A stretch of DNA of 45,957 nucleotides from Candidatus Aquidulcis sp. (GCA_020723345.1 DYJA01000003.1:145050-191006); one strand, 5' to 3'; shown: positions 34,645 to 44,102, counted from the stretch's first letter. A program made the numbers and translations. The notes: generated from the sequence alone by a model not told the origin.

Positions 34645-37182
34645 TTATTCAAGGATTATGGCGATGTCTTTTTGTGCTTCATCAAGAAGACGGCGAGACG
34701 CGGCGCGCATTTTCGTCGCTTCTTTGACTTTTTTCGCAATCTTGCGCTGTACCTCTTCAGAAGGCAGAATCACGCGCACACTTTCCAAGTCTGCCTTGGT
34801 AATATGTTCAAGAACACTTCCTAAAGCAAGTCGCCGGGTTTGCTTAATGCCCAGCTCGCTATTCAAGAATGCCGCGACATAGTGCGCATCATATTCTTTT
34901 TTGACCGAAAGGCGGAACACAAAACCACATGCAACTGCTCCTTCCAAATCCTCTGGGACAACGGCTGCAATTCCTGCATTTCCAGTGCGGTTAATAACTA
35001 TTTCTCCAGCATGAACCTTTGCATTCATCGCAACTGTGACACTCTCTGTCTTCACGTACTTCAGGTCAGCACAATTTATTCCTTCTTCAGTAATGTTTTT
35101 GACCAAGATATATGGCATACCCGAATCCCGGTCAGTGTAATCAGCATTGGATACATTTGCACCAGTACACAGCCTGGCTGCCATTCCCCCAAGAGACATT
35201 TGGGGATGCCGAGACATATTGACACGTTGCAAAGCATCAACAAATTCAGGGAGATAGCGTCTTGCTATCAGATTGTCCTCAATCCACCTCGACTCGACAA
35301 TGTAGCCGAGTCGTGTGAAAGTACCTGTCCGTCGTTTGGATAACGACAACCTCTTGAACTCCGCGATAACCTCAGGAATATCATCCCATATTTCTCCGTT
35401 CTCACGATAGACAGATCGCCCTTTCCTATCATGACCAACTTTTTCCGCTACTGCCATGAAGATCGGATAGTTGTGGTAGTCCTTTCCCGTTTCTTTCTTT
35501 TCCAGAACAACGAGGTGTGTTTTTGTGGTCACCATCGGAGAAAATGTCTCAATGGGCAGGTCAATGAGCGCAACTATCCGCGCGACTTCTTGGATATAAT
35601 GGGCAATATAGCCCACTTTATCCCCGCCAAGGATTCCGTCGGGTAGGACAATCGCCATTCGTCCGCCTTCTTTGAGCAGTTGCAGACAGCGCTCGACAAA
35701 TAGAACTTGGGGTGGTATCTGCTCTTGCACTTTGGGTGTTTTGATCCACACTCGGCTCCTATCTTTGCGCCACTTGGAGCCCAAGTTAGGAAATTGCGTT
35801 AGGATACCCTCGCCCCGGATTGGGATTTTCGCACCAAAAGGCGGGTTGGTCATCAGAATGTCGAACATTCCAAGGGAAATTTTCTTTTGGGCGTTTGGTG
35901 ACCATTCAGCAAGCGGCAAGAGACTGTTTTCGCAAAAGACACCTCCACGGCCATCTCGAACAATCGCCATATACGCCTTTGTGACTTTTGCCAAGAAACT
36001 ATCTTTGTCAATGCCACGGAAGCATCGGTTGGCAATTTTCAATTGCTCATCGCGTATCCATTGTTGCCCAAGTTTCCTTGACTCTCCTTCCTGCGCTATT
36101 TTCCCCCACACATTTTCTAGTGCCACAGTGAGAAATCCCCCGCTTCCACAAGCCGGGTCAATAGTCATCTGACCGGGAACTGGGTTGAGGATCTCAACGG
36201 CAAGTCTAACAACGTTCCTTGGAGTAAAAAATTGTCCTTCCTCGCCTTTGAGCGAACGCCCCACAAAAACCTCGAATGCCTCACCCAGCGCATCCCGTTG
36301 AGCTTCTGTGATGCAATAATTTTGCAATTCGCCAACAACATAAACCAGACTATCAGGATCAAGAGTGATCTCATCGGTCAAGGCGAAGACGTCTGCAAAT
36401 TCCTTCTTGACTTTCATTTCAAACAATTCAACGATACGGAAACGCACGGTTTCCTTATCTTCATTCACGCCACATCGAAATGTAATAGTCTCATCAGGGC
36501 CCGTATTGATCTCGTCGTAAATCTTGCAAAAAAGCAAGTTCATGATCTCTTGGGCTATTGCTTCGTCGCGTGTAATACCAACCGTGATCCCCGCAAGATG
36601 ATATCGGATATCCTTGAATACCGATTTCAAGTTTTGCGGTGGCTCCAAATCCCGGCGTTTGAATTTGCCGATGTCTAGAATTCGCTGATCCTTTTTAGGA
36701 ATATTCGGAATCTCCAAATAATCCGGTTTGCCATCCTTGATCACCTTCCAGAGATAAAGATGTTCATTCCCATTGAACCACACACCAAGTTCAACGGGCG
36801 ACATTTCCATATAACGTATCAGTTGTTGCTTGCCTTCACGTTTTGTTTTCCGCTTACATTCCACTACGATATAAAGATTGGCTTCTACTTTCGAATCCGA
36901 GTGGAACACAGCAATGTCCACCGGAACGCTTTTGGCTTCATCCGATGGGCTTCGCCTGATTCGGAACTGTGGGTGTGTTTGAATCTGGGACTTGGAATAA
37001 CCGTAGTCCTCAACAAGTCGTCGCGCAAACACCTGCACAGCTTCAACTTCTTCCGGCGTTGCCGCGACTTCCTGCCCAGAAATGAAATCAACCACTGTTA
37101 GGCGTTCCTGTTCTTTATTCTGTTCTCCACCGTCTAATGTGACAGACTCGGGCACATCCATTTCATCGGGTTGTCCAGTCAT
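34645..37182 (-). CDS. Single-chain restriction-modification enzyme: nuclease-like domain, N6-adenine methyltransferase, target-recognition domain
   Basis: 845 residues, ATG at 37182 preceded by GAGGAGG. N-terminal domain (about 1-170) resembles the type I R-subunit N-terminal PD-(D/E)xK fold, with VPVDIAVF and LYIVVECKRK giving the D...ExK residues. The central HsdM-like methyltransferase (about 200-600) has motif I DPACGSGGFL and motif IV NPPF, which indicates adenine N6 methylation. The C-terminal ~230 residues form one type I S-like target-recognition domain with helical ends. There is no helicase, so it differs from type I and ISP enzymes and resembles type IIG/IIB-like fusions. The gene is clearly more AT-rich than its neighbours, which suggests horizontal acquisition. 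Confidence 0.85.
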   Translation of the reverse strand: MTGQPDEMDVPESVTLDGGEQNKEQERLTVVDFISGQEVAATPEEVEAVQVFARRLVEDYGYSKSQIQTHPQFRIRRSPSDEAKSVPVDIAVFHSDSKVEANLYIVVECKRKTKREGKQQLIRYMEMSPVELGVWFNGNEHLYLWKVIKDGKPDYLEIPNIPKKDQRILDIGKFKRRDLEPPQNLKSVFKDIRYHLAGITVGITRDEAIAQEIMNLLFCKIYDEINTGPDETITFRCGVNEDKETVRFRIVELFEMKVKKEFADVFALTDEITLDPDSLVYVVGELQNYCITEAQRDALGEAFEVFVGRSLKGEEGQFFTPRNVVRLAVEILNPVPGQMTIDPACGSGGFLTVALENVWGKIAQEGESRKLGQQWIRDEQLKIANRCFRGIDKDSFLAKVTKAYMAIVRDGRGGVFCENSLLPLAEWSPNAQKKISLGMFDILMTNPPFGAKIPIRGEGILTQFPNLGSKWRKDRSRVWIKTPKVQEQIPPQVLFVERCLQLLKEGGRMAIVLPDGILGGDKVGYIAHYIQEVARIVALIDLPIETFSPMVTTKTHLVVLEKKETGKDYHNYPIFMAVAEKVGHDRKGRSVYRENGEIWDDIPEVIAEFKRLSLSKRRTGTFTRLGYIVESRWIEDNLIARRYLPEFVDALQRVNMSRHPQMSLGGMAARLCTGANVSNADYTDRDSGMPYILVKNITEEGINCADLKYVKTESVTVAMNAKVHAGEIVINRTGNAGIAAVVPEDLEGAVACGFVFRLSVKKEYDAHYVAAFLNSELGIKQTRRLALGSVLEHITKADLESVRVILPSEEVQRKIAKKVKEATKMRAASRRLLDEAQKDIAIILE

Positions 37183-37222
37183 TTGTTTGCCTCCTCAAAT
37201 CCGATTCAACCGTTCTGGCGAT

Positions 37223-37251
37223 AGATTACTCTAATCCAATTGAGATGTCAA
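37223..37251 (-). promoter_or_regulatory. Strong sigma70-type promoter of the restriction-modification gene
   Basis: On the minus strand TTGACA (37246-37251), a 17-base spacer and TAATCT (37223-37228). The -35 box contains the TGA stop codon of the GNAT gene. Confidence 0.72.
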
Positions 37252-38195
37252 CATACCAGCCCTTTCAAACACCTATACACTCCTGGCTCCGCCTTGTACC
37301 CCAACTTGCGATTGATCGCCAGAATCGGCGCGTTCTGTGAATCGTTGTCGGTTCGCAGCAATACCGCGCCGCACGCGCGCGCGTAGCGAATCGCCAGCAA
37401 TTTCAGCGCGAGCGCGATCTGGCGTCCGCGGTACTCTTTCAGTACGCCTGTGTGCATGTTGCAAGTCGAGTTCGTGTTGCAAAAGTAGCCGACCGCGCCC
37501 AAACCGACCCAGCGTTCGCCATCCGCCGCGAGAATCTGTCCCTCCGCGCGAAACCACGACGCGCCAAACACAAATTTCTGGAAATCCTCAAAGCGCGGAA
37601 ACGTTCCTTCCGACCCAGGAATGTCGAGCGAGTTGCGCTTGTTCAATTCGTACAACTTGCGCTGATTCTCCTCCGTGTTCCCTGCGTCCGCGAGCGTGAG
37701 AAAGCGGATGCCTTGTTGCTGCACCGCTTGTATCACGCCCGCAAAACGCGATTCGTCGAACGTCGCGAGATCGAGCGTCGAATCGAAAATGTGGCGGTCA
37801 ATTTGAAAGCCGCGCGCCTGCGCGAACTTCAGCCACGCGGGTTCGTGATCGCGCACTTCACATTCCAGCCGCGTCGCGCCTTGCGCGCGCGCAAACGCGA
37901 GCGCGTCGTCGTACAGCCGCGCGCCGATGCCGCGCCGCCGATACTCGGACGCGACGACGACTTCGATCCAGAAACTGTTCGGCAACATAAACGGCACGTG
38001 CGCCGCATTGTTGTAGCCGACGATGCCGCCGCGCGCGTCCACCGCGACGACGCGCCGACGCACACCATCATGCGGGAAATGTTCTTCCCACTCGCGAACT
38101 TGCTGAACGGTGATCGGTTTTGGGGAAATGATGCCGCGCAATTCCGCGTACCGCGCGGCATCGGTTTCAAGATCGAGTGGACGGAACGCAATCAT
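37248..38195 (-). CDS. Tandem GNAT acetyltransferase
   Basis: 315 residues from ATG at 38195; the open frame continues upstream only as a shadow of the MFS gene. Two GNAT folds lie in tandem. The first (about 1-150) has the acetyl-CoA loop VVASEYRRRGIGARLY. The second (about 165-315) has VLKEYRGRQIALALKLLAI, a less canonical Q/R-x-x-G/A loop, and LRTDNDSQNAPILAINRKLGY, the usual GNAT C-terminal motif. Such twin enzymes acetylate small molecules or peptides; the substrate is unknown. The start overlaps the MFS stop by four bases, so it is in an operon with the transporter. Confidence 0.83.
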   Translation of the reverse strand: MIAFRPLDLETDAARYAELRGIISPKPITVQQVREWEEHFPHDGVRRRVVAVDARGGIVGYNNAAHVPFMLPNSFWIEVVVASEYRRRGIGARLYDDALAFARAQGATRLECEVRDHEPAWLKFAQARGFQIDRHIFDSTLDLATFDESRFAGVIQAVQQQGIRFLTLADAGNTEENQRKLYELNKRNSLDIPGSEGTFPRFEDFQKFVFGASWFRAEGQILAADGERWVGLGAVGYFCNTNSTCNMHTGVLKEYRGRQIALALKLLAIRYARACGAVLLRTDNDSQNAPILAINRKLGYKAEPGVYRCLKGLVC

Positions 38196-39358
38196 CGTCG
38201 CCTCGCGTTCAGCGCAATCCACGCCAAACCCATCAGCACGACGAGCGCGGCAACCTGGAACGGATGAATCTGCGCGGTCTGGCGTAACCACTCCAACGCG
38301 CCGGCCGATCCCGTGCCTACCGCCGCGCCGAGCGAGTACGCCGCCGTGTAAATCCCCGACGCCTTGCCGCGCGACTGGGGAGCGGTTTCGTCCGCGAGCA
38401 GCGCAGTCATCGCCGGGAACAGCAGACCAAAACCGACGCCGTACCCCGCCATCACGCCGATCGTCATTTCCCAATCGCGCGTCATCGGCAAAACGATCAG
38501 CGCGAGCGCGACCGCGGTCAATCCCAGCATCATCACCGGCGCGCGCCCAACGCGATCCGAAAGTCGCCCCAGCGCAAGTTGCACGATCACCGCGGCGACC
38601 GCGAAACTCGCGAACCACAATCCGACGCGCGCGGAACTCACGCCGATTTCTTGACCGATCAACGGCAGAAAAACGATGAGCGTGCCAAGCGAAAAGAGCA
38701 AACAGAACGCGGCGACGTACGACAGAACCAGACGCCGATTTCGCAACAAGTCGCGAACGCGGGCGGATGCGGTTGGCTCGCGCTGATAACTTTCGCCGAC
38801 GAAAAAATACGTCGGCGCGGCGACGAGGAACATCATTGCCGCCAATATGACAAAGACGACGCCGAACCCGAAGCGATCGCGCACGAGTCCGGCGAACGGC
38901 GGCGCGAGCATCGCGGTCAACCCGATCGCGGAGCCGTACAACGCCATCGCGCGACCGCGCGCGCCGGACGCCGCCGCGTCGCCGATGTACGCGAGCGATG
39001 CCGGCGCGAGCAGCGCCGCGCCCAAGCCATGCAGCGCGCGCAACGCCAGCAGCGCGTACGGATCGCGCGCCAGCGGATAAAGCAACAGCGCGCCGCCGCC
39101 GACGAGCAAGCCCACGAGCAACGGCAGTTTGCGTCCCGCGCGATCGATCCAATAGCCCGCGCCGAGATTGCCGACGAGATTGAACGCGGAGTACGCGCCG
39201 ACGATCACGCCGATCAGCGCGACCGACGCGCCGAGTGATTTGGCGTACGGCGCGATGATCGGCAAGGAGGATTGATAATCGAAATACGAGACAAACACAA
39301 TCGCGTACACGACGAGTAGCGCAAAACGCGATTGGGTTTTTGCGATTGATGTTTCCAT
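38192..39358 (-). CDS. Major facilitator superfamily transporter
   Basis: 388 residues from ATG at 39358 with AAGGAAA upstream. About twelve hydrophobic helices; GYWIDRAGRKLPLL between helices 2 and 3 is the MFS motif A, repeated as ALGRLSDRVGRAPVM in the second half, the internal duplication typical of the superfamily. It resembles drug/sugar efflux members (DHA1-like). The substrate is unknown; coupling to a tandem acetyltransferase suggests detoxification of a compound. Confidence 0.86.
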   Translation of the reverse strand: METSIAKTQSRFALLVVYAIVFVSYFDYQSSLPIIAPYAKSLGASVALIGVIVGAYSAFNLVGNLGAGYWIDRAGRKLPLLVGLLVGGGALLLYPLARDPYALLALRALHGLGAALLAPASLAYIGDAAASGARGRAMALYGSAIGLTAMLAPPFAGLVRDRFGFGVVFVILAAMMFLVAAPTYFFVGESYQREPTASARVRDLLRNRRLVLSYVAAFCLLFSLGTLIVFLPLIGQEIGVSSARVGLWFASFAVAAVIVQLALGRLSDRVGRAPVMMLGLTAVALALIVLPMTRDWEMTIGVMAGYGVGFGLLFPAMTALLADETAPQSRGKASGIYTAAYSLGAAVGTGSAGALEWLRQTAQIHPFQVAALVVLMGLAWIALNARRR

Positions 39359-39368
39359 TTTCCTTTTC

Positions 39369-39402
39369 AAACCTGTCAAGTTTCCAAAAACCTGACAGGT
39401 TT
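39369..39402. repeat. 10-bp hairpin AAACCTGTCA, possible terminator
   Basis: AAACCTGTCA at 39369-39378 pairs with TGACAGGTTT at 39393-39402. It lies between the M14 peptidase stop and the MFS start on the minus strand; no T run follows in that sense, so termination is uncertain. Confidence 0.55.
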
Positions 39403-39405
39403 CGA

Positions 39406-41094
39406 TCAACCTAATTTCACTTTCGCGCGCACCGTCCCCGCGCGTTCATGCCGCGCGATCAACTTGACGACGCTGCCTTTCGACGCGCGCACGACCCATT
39501 CGACTTTGAGCCGCTCTTCGGTTTGATCGTTGAAACCCCATCCGACCGGCGCGGCAGGTTTGTACGCGCGTCCTTCGAGTTGTCCGAATTCATCACGCAG
39601 TTTGCCCGTTTCCAACATCGCGCCTTTCGGCAATTCGATTTCGCAAACGATGCCGCGCGTCAGTTTGTTTTTCTGCGCGAGTTTCGTCACGTACGTCGGC
39701 AGCCAGCCCGTGTTGTGAACAACCAATCGAACGCGGTACGCGTCTTTGCCGAGTGCGGTCGCGCTCGCCTCGACCAATTCGAGTCTCGGCGAAATGAGCA
39801 GATGCCAGATCAACCAATCGGCAAACGGCGCGATTTCTTTTTCGAGAAACTCGGGCGGCGGATTGCGAAACGCGTACAACTGATTCCAACCACCCAGTTC
39901 GATCTTTCCAAGTTGCGGATGATCGAACGCGTACCAATCCGCATAGCCCTTGCGACCCAGGACTTGATCGCTCCAGCGCAGCATTATCAAATCATCGTCG
40001 AACGGATGCTCGCGGTACCAATCAATGAATTTATATTCCTTGATCCCCGCTTGTCGCTGCGGACTCCAAATCTCGACCGTCCATCCGAAAACGCCGCGAT
40101 GATCGTACAGCCAATCGTCGAAGACGCCCGTGATCACTTCTTTCGGATGATAACGAAAATCGTGATAGACTGAAATGTTCGGATAGCCCGTGAGGTCGGT
40201 GCCCTTTTTGCCGATTTTTTGGAACGTCCACAAATCTTCGGCGGGCAACGAATCGTCGTTCTGCGCGCTGCGCGGGCGCAGGATCACGCCGCTGTACGTG
40301 TGGAACGCGACGCCGCCCGTGATGTTCGGATGACTCGTGATAAAGTTGACGACCGCGCGCGTTTCAGGTTCGGAGGTCGGGAACGGACCCGCGCCATTTT
40401 GTTCGTGCTCTTGTCGCCAATCGTTTGGGAAATTGCGATTGAGATCGAGCCGCTCTTTTTTCGATTGCAGTTTGATCTCAATGCCATCGTAATTTTCCAA
40501 ACGACCTTCGGGCAACAAGCGATAATACTCGCCGCCCGATTCGGTCGGATCGCGGCGCACCATCAAGCGCGGCTCCGCGGGCGATTTTTTCCACGCGCCG
40601 TTCGGATCGGGGACGCGCATCATCAGCATCCGACCGTCGCCGTCGATGTCTTCTTGCACGAGTCCGCCGATCGGCTCTTCGTCGTACGGGTACGGACGTG
40701 TGCTCGAGCGCACGATTTTCGGTTTGTCGGCGAGCGCGAGTTCCGCGCCGTCAGGATTGAAACGCGGACAGACGTAAAACGCGCGCGTGTCGAGTACGCG
40801 CGTGACGTCGTCTTTCTTGCCGTACTCGGTCACGAGTTTGTGGATGAGATACAAACACGCGGACGACGGCGATACCTCGCTCGCGTGAATGTTGCCGTCC
40901 ACCCACAGCGCGGGCTTTTCTTTCGCGTCGCCCGTCGCCGAATTCGTCACGGTCGCGACCCAGATGTCGCGTCCCTCGAAACTTTTGCCGATGCTTTCGA
41001 CGCTGACGAGTTTGGGAAATTCTTTCGCAAACTCTTTCAAGATGCGCGTCAGTTCATTGTAACGATAGTACTTGTTGAAGCGAACGTCGGGCAT
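39406..41094 (-). CDS. M14-family zinc carboxypeptidase
   Basis: 562 residues with GGAGAC six bases before the ATG. The N-terminal ~350 residues form the carboxypeptidase A/M14 fold: zinc ligands in GNIHASE (HxxE, near residue 70) and AFHTYSG (His), with the catalytic Glu in TVEIWSP; LDLNRNFPNDW and PRFNPDG supply the usual substrate-binding Asn/Arg. There is no secretion signal, so it is probably cytoplasmic. The C-terminal ~180 residues are a separate beta-rich domain (YRVRLVVHNTGWLPTYVT). It would trim C-terminal residues from peptides or cell-wall fragments. First of a probable operon with MFS and GNAT genes. Confidence 0.87.
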   Translation of the reverse strand: MPDVRFNKYYRYNELTRILKEFAKEFPKLVSVESIGKSFEGRDIWVATVTNSATGDAKEKPALWVDGNIHASEVSPSSACLYLIHKLVTEYGKKDDVTRVLDTRAFYVCPRFNPDGAELALADKPKIVRSSTRPYPYDEEPIGGLVQEDIDGDGRMLMMRVPDPNGAWKKSPAEPRLMVRRDPTESGGEYYRLLPEGRLENYDGIEIKLQSKKERLDLNRNFPNDWRQEHEQNGAGPFPTSEPETRAVVNFITSHPNITGGVAFHTYSGVILRPRSAQNDDSLPAEDLWTFQKIGKKGTDLTGYPNISVYHDFRYHPKEVITGVFDDWLYDHRGVFGWTVEIWSPQRQAGIKEYKFIDWYREHPFDDDLIMLRWSDQVLGRKGYADWYAFDHPQLGKIELGGWNQLYAFRNPPPEFLEKEIAPFADWLIWHLLISPRLELVEASATALGKDAYRVRLVVHNTGWLPTYVTKLAQKNKLTRGIVCEIELPKGAMLETGKLRDEFGQLEGRAYKPAAPVGWGFNDQTEERLKVEWVVRASKGSVVKLIARHERAGTVRAKVKLG

Positions 41095-41112
41095 GATGTC
41101 TCCTTAAAGGAT

Positions 41113-41206
41113 GAAGGATTACAGCGGACTAGATCGAATTAAACGGACAGAATACGTCGCGAGCGCGTCCATCCGTTAAATTCGTTTCAGTCCGTTGTCA
41201 TCCTTC
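41113..41206. repeat. 35-bp inverted repeat overlapping a gene end
   Basis: Arms 41113-41147 and 41172-41206 are imperfect reverse complements sharing GGATGACAACGGACTGA-like sequence. The right arm contains the last codons and the stop of the xanthine-dehydrogenase-type gene. Confidence 0.7.
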
Positions 41207-44024
41207 GCATTTCGCGCAGTAACTTGTCTTGATCAACGGGCAGCGAATACACGCGCACGCCAACCGCGTTGTAGATCGCGTTGATGATCGCGGGCGTCGT
41301 CGGGATCGAAGAAATTTCGCCAACGCCTTTCGCGCCGTACGGTCCCACGCTCGATTCTTCTTCGACGACGAACGACACGATTTCGGGGACGTGTTTGATG
41401 CTCGGCATTTTATACCGCGCGAGCCGATCTGTCCAAACGCGACCTTGCTCGACGATATATTCTTCCGTCAGCGCGTTGCCGATGCACATCACAATCCCGC
41501 CTTCGACTTGACCTTTCAGCGCGAGCGGATTGATCGCGCGTCCGACATCGGTTGCCGCGACGACTTTGATGACGCGCACCTCGCCGGTCTCGGTGTTCAC
41601 CTCGACGAGCGCGGCTTGCGCGGCGTAACTAAACGCAAAGTGCATATCGCCCGGCGTGCCGAGCGGTTTCGTCTCCGGCGCGTTGTACTCGAAACGAAAT
41701 TTCGTCGCGCGATTTTCGGCGCGCGCCCACCGTACCACATCCGCAAACGACGCGCGCTTGACACCCCCACCCCTACCCTCCCCCGTCACCGACAGGGGAG
41801 GGAGTGCGTCGACATAACCATCGCAAAACACAATTTGCTCCGGCGGCGCGTCGAGCCGTTCGCTCGCGGCGCGCGCGAGAATTTCGCGCATCCCGCGCGC
41901 CGCGAATTTCGCCGCGTTGCCTGTGACCGCCGTTTGGCGCGACGCGGTTGTCGGTCCACCGTCGGGCGTGAGATCGGTGTCGCTCAACAACACGCGCACG
42001 CGCTCGAACGGGATACCGAGTTCCCCCGCCGTGATTTGTGCGAGCACATTCGGCAACCCTTGTCCGATTTCCGCCGCCGCCGAACGAATCTCCGCCGTAC
42101 CGTCATCGTACACTTCCACTTCGGCAGTAGACTTGTCCGGCGCGCCGCCGCCCAGTCCGGTGTTTTTGTACGCGGCAGCGAAACCCCAGGCTTGGACGTT
42201 GGAAGTTGGAAGTTGGAAGTTGAATTGCCGATCTTTTCCAACTTCTAACTTCCAACTTCTAATTTCTGACTCCACCAACTCGATACACCGCAACAAACCC
42301 GCGCTCTCTCGAACGAGTTGTCCAGTACTGGTGGTAGTTCCGACACGCAGCGCATTCTTGCGCCGCAGTTCGATTGGATCAATGCCCAGTTCGCGCGCGA
42401 GAATGTCCATGTTCGATTCGACCGCGAACGCGGACTGCGTCACGCCGAAACCGCGAAACGCGCCCGCGGGCGGATTGTTCGTGTACATCGCGTAACAGTC
42501 GATCTTGACATTTGGCACCGCGTACGGACCCGCCGCGTGCGTCGCCGCGCGCGTCATCACCTTGTCGCCCAAACTCGCGTACGCGCCGCTGTCGCCGAAA
42601 ATTTCCGCGCGCACCGCGACGAGCGTGCCGTCGCGTTTCGCGCCCGTCTTCAATCGGATCGTCGTCGCGTGACGCTTCGGATGCGCGATCATACTTTCGC
42701 GGCGCGAGTATAGCATCTTCACGGGACGATTCGTCGCGCGCGCGAGGAGCGCGACGTGAATCTGTCCCATGATGTCTTCCTTGCCGCCGAACCCGCCGCC
42801 GATCATCGCGCCGATCACGCGCACCTGCGATTCGGGAATCGCGAGCGATGCCGCGATCTGCCGCCGATCCTCGTACGGAATCTGCGAGCCGACGTACACC
42901 TCGATGCGCCCCTCGTCGGTCACGCGACCAATCGCGCACTCGGGTTCGAGGAACGCGTGCTCGTACGTCGGCGTGTGGTATTCGCGCTCGATGATCATGT
43001 CCGCTTCGGCAAAGCCCTTTTCGATGTCGCCTTTGTCAACCTCGATATGCTTGAGCAAATTGCCGTGCCCCAGAAAATCGTTGATGATAGGCGCGTCAGG
43101 TTTGAGCGCGTCAATCGGATTGTCCACGATAGGCAGTTCTTCGTACTCGACCTCGATCAACTCCAGCGCGCGTTCCGCGATTTCGCGCGTATCCGCCGCG
43201 ACAATCGCAACCGCGTCGCCTTGATAGCGCACCTTATCGTAGCACAACACAGGCCAATCGTTGAAAATGAGTCCATGATTTTTCGACCCAGGCACGTCTT
43301 CGTGCGTCAACACCGCGCGCACACCAGGCAACGCTTTCGCTTTCGTCGTGTCAATCCGCAAAATTTTCGCGTGCGGATATTTTGCGCGCAGCGTCGCGCC
43401 GTGCAACATCCGCGCGAATTTGTAATCGTCGGTGTACTTTGCCGTGCCCGTCACTTTGGCGACCGCGTCGTTGCGCGGGTACGCCTTGCCCACCGCAGAT
43501 AACGGCTCTCGCGTGAGTGGGAGAGTGGGAGAATGGGAGAGTGGGGGACTGTCTACTGTTGACTGGCGACTGGCGACTACACTCTTGATCGCACTGATCA
43601 CGCTCACGTAACCTGTGCAGCGACAGAAATTATCTTTGAGCGCGGTTTTGATCTCGTCGTCGGTCGGATTTGGATTGTGATCGAGCAAACCCTTCGCCGC
43701 CATAATCAACCCAGGTGTGCAAAAGCCGCACTGCACCGCGCCGTGTTCGACGAACGCTTTTTGTAACGGATGCAAAACTTGATCGCGTACAAGTCCCTCA
43801 ATCGTTTCGACGCGCGCGCCTTCGGCTTTGAGCGCGGGGAAAACGCACGACACGACCGGCGCGCCGTTCACCAGCACCGTGCACGCGCCGCACTCCGCCT
43901 CCTCGCATCCGATTTTCGTTCCAGTCAATCCCAGTTTCTCACGCAAAACGTGCGCGAGATATTCGTGCGGCTCCACTTCAACCGCGATATTTTTTCCGTT
44001 GACGTTCATATTCAAAAGAGGCAT
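41187..44024 (-). CDS. Xanthine-dehydrogenase-family enzyme: fused [2Fe-2S] and molybdopterin subunits
   Basis: 945 residues from ATG at 44024 (the ATG three bases earlier abuts GGAGG). Residues 1-150: plant-type [2Fe-2S] (CEEAECGACTVL) and the second cluster domain (CGFCTPGLIM, CRCTGY). A linker made of a repeat insertion (about 148-171) leads to the Mo-binding domains (about 175-945): GGGFGGKED, GAFRGFGV, EIGQGL and the terminal catalytic Glu in KGVGEISSIP. Fused small and large subunits without the FAD part are unusual; the FAD subunit is separate. It oxidises purines or other N-heterocycles or aldehydes by hydroxylation; the exact substrate is uncertain. Three in-frame repeat insertions lie in the gene. 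Confidence 0.88.
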   Translation of the reverse strand: MPLLNMNVNGKNIAVEVEPHEYLAHVLREKLGLTGTKIGCEEAECGACTVLVNGAPVVSCVFPALKAEGARVETIEGLVRDQVLHPLQKAFVEHGAVQCGFCTPGLIMAAKGLLDHNPNPTDDEIKTALKDNFCRCTGYVSVISAIKSVVASRQSTVDSPPLSHSPTLPLTREPLSAVGKAYPRNDAVAKVTGTAKYTDDYKFARMLHGATLRAKYPHAKILRIDTTKAKALPGVRAVLTHEDVPGSKNHGLIFNDWPVLCYDKVRYQGDAVAIVAADTREIAERALELIEVEYEELPIVDNPIDALKPDAPIINDFLGHGNLLKHIEVDKGDIEKGFAEADMIIEREYHTPTYEHAFLEPECAIGRVTDEGRIEVYVGSQIPYEDRRQIAASLAIPESQVRVIGAMIGGGFGGKEDIMGQIHVALLARATNRPVKMLYSRRESMIAHPKRHATTIRLKTGAKRDGTLVAVRAEIFGDSGAYASLGDKVMTRAATHAAGPYAVPNVKIDCYAMYTNNPPAGAFRGFGVTQSAFAVESNMDILARELGIDPIELRRKNALRVGTTTSTGQLVRESAGLLRCIELVESEIRSWKLEVGKDRQFNFQLPTSNVQAWGFAAAYKNTGLGGGAPDKSTAEVEVYDDGTAEIRSAAAEIGQGLPNVLAQITAGELGIPFERVRVLLSDTDLTPDGGPTTASRQTAVTGNAAKFAARGMREILARAASERLDAPPEQIVFCDGYVDALPPLSVTGEGRGGGVKRASFADVVRWARAENRATKFRFEYNAPETKPLGTPGDMHFAFSYAAQAALVEVNTETGEVRVIKVVAATDVGRAINPLALKGQVEGGIVMCIGNALTEEYIVEQGRVWTDRLARYKMPSIKHVPEIVSFVVEEESSVGPYGAKGVGEISSIPTTPAIINAIYNAVGVRVYSLPVDQDKLLREMRRMTTD
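41776..41803. repeat. In-frame C/G palindrome inside the Mo-subunit coding region
   Basis: CCCTCCCCCGTC and GACAGGGGAGGG form a near-perfect inverted repeat; with its flank it translates on the minus strand as PPLSVTGEGRGGG, around residues 741-750. Confidence 0.75.
42192..42266. repeat. Heptamer inverted repeat (GTTGGAA)n, in frame inside the Mo-subunit gene
   Basis: Four GTTGGAA-type heptamers (42198-42224) and a mirrored TTCCAAC/TTCTAAC array (42236-42266) fold back on each other. In the host frame they read about IRSWKLEVGKDRQFNFQLP. Confidence 0.8.
43512..43582. repeat. Two repeat arrays in the linker between FeS and Mo domains
   Basis: GAGTGGGA units (8-base period) adjoin CTGTTGA/CTGGCGA heptamers. 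Host-frame translation is SRQSTVDSPPLSHSPTLPL. No homologous region is expected in typical enzymes of this family. Confidence 0.8.
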
Positions 44025-44040
44025 CATCCCTCCAAAAGCA

Positions 44041-44102
44041 AATGTGCCAAACCTGCCAAACTTTTGGCGCCTTTGGCATGTTTGGCTTATTTGGCACGTT
44101 TG
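44041..44102. repeat. TTTGGCA heptamer array, mirrored, at a gene end
   Basis: TGCCAAA-type units (44045-44060) face TTTGGCA-type units (44064-44102). The array covers the gap between the FAD and FeS/Mo genes and forms the last codons and TAA stop of the FAD-subunit gene. Confidence 0.75.

Noticed and set aside
37248-39152. 634-codon frame covering GNAT and part of the MFS gene
   Set aside because: The upstream half is the wrong phase of the MFS gene; GNAT homology begins at the ATG at 38195.
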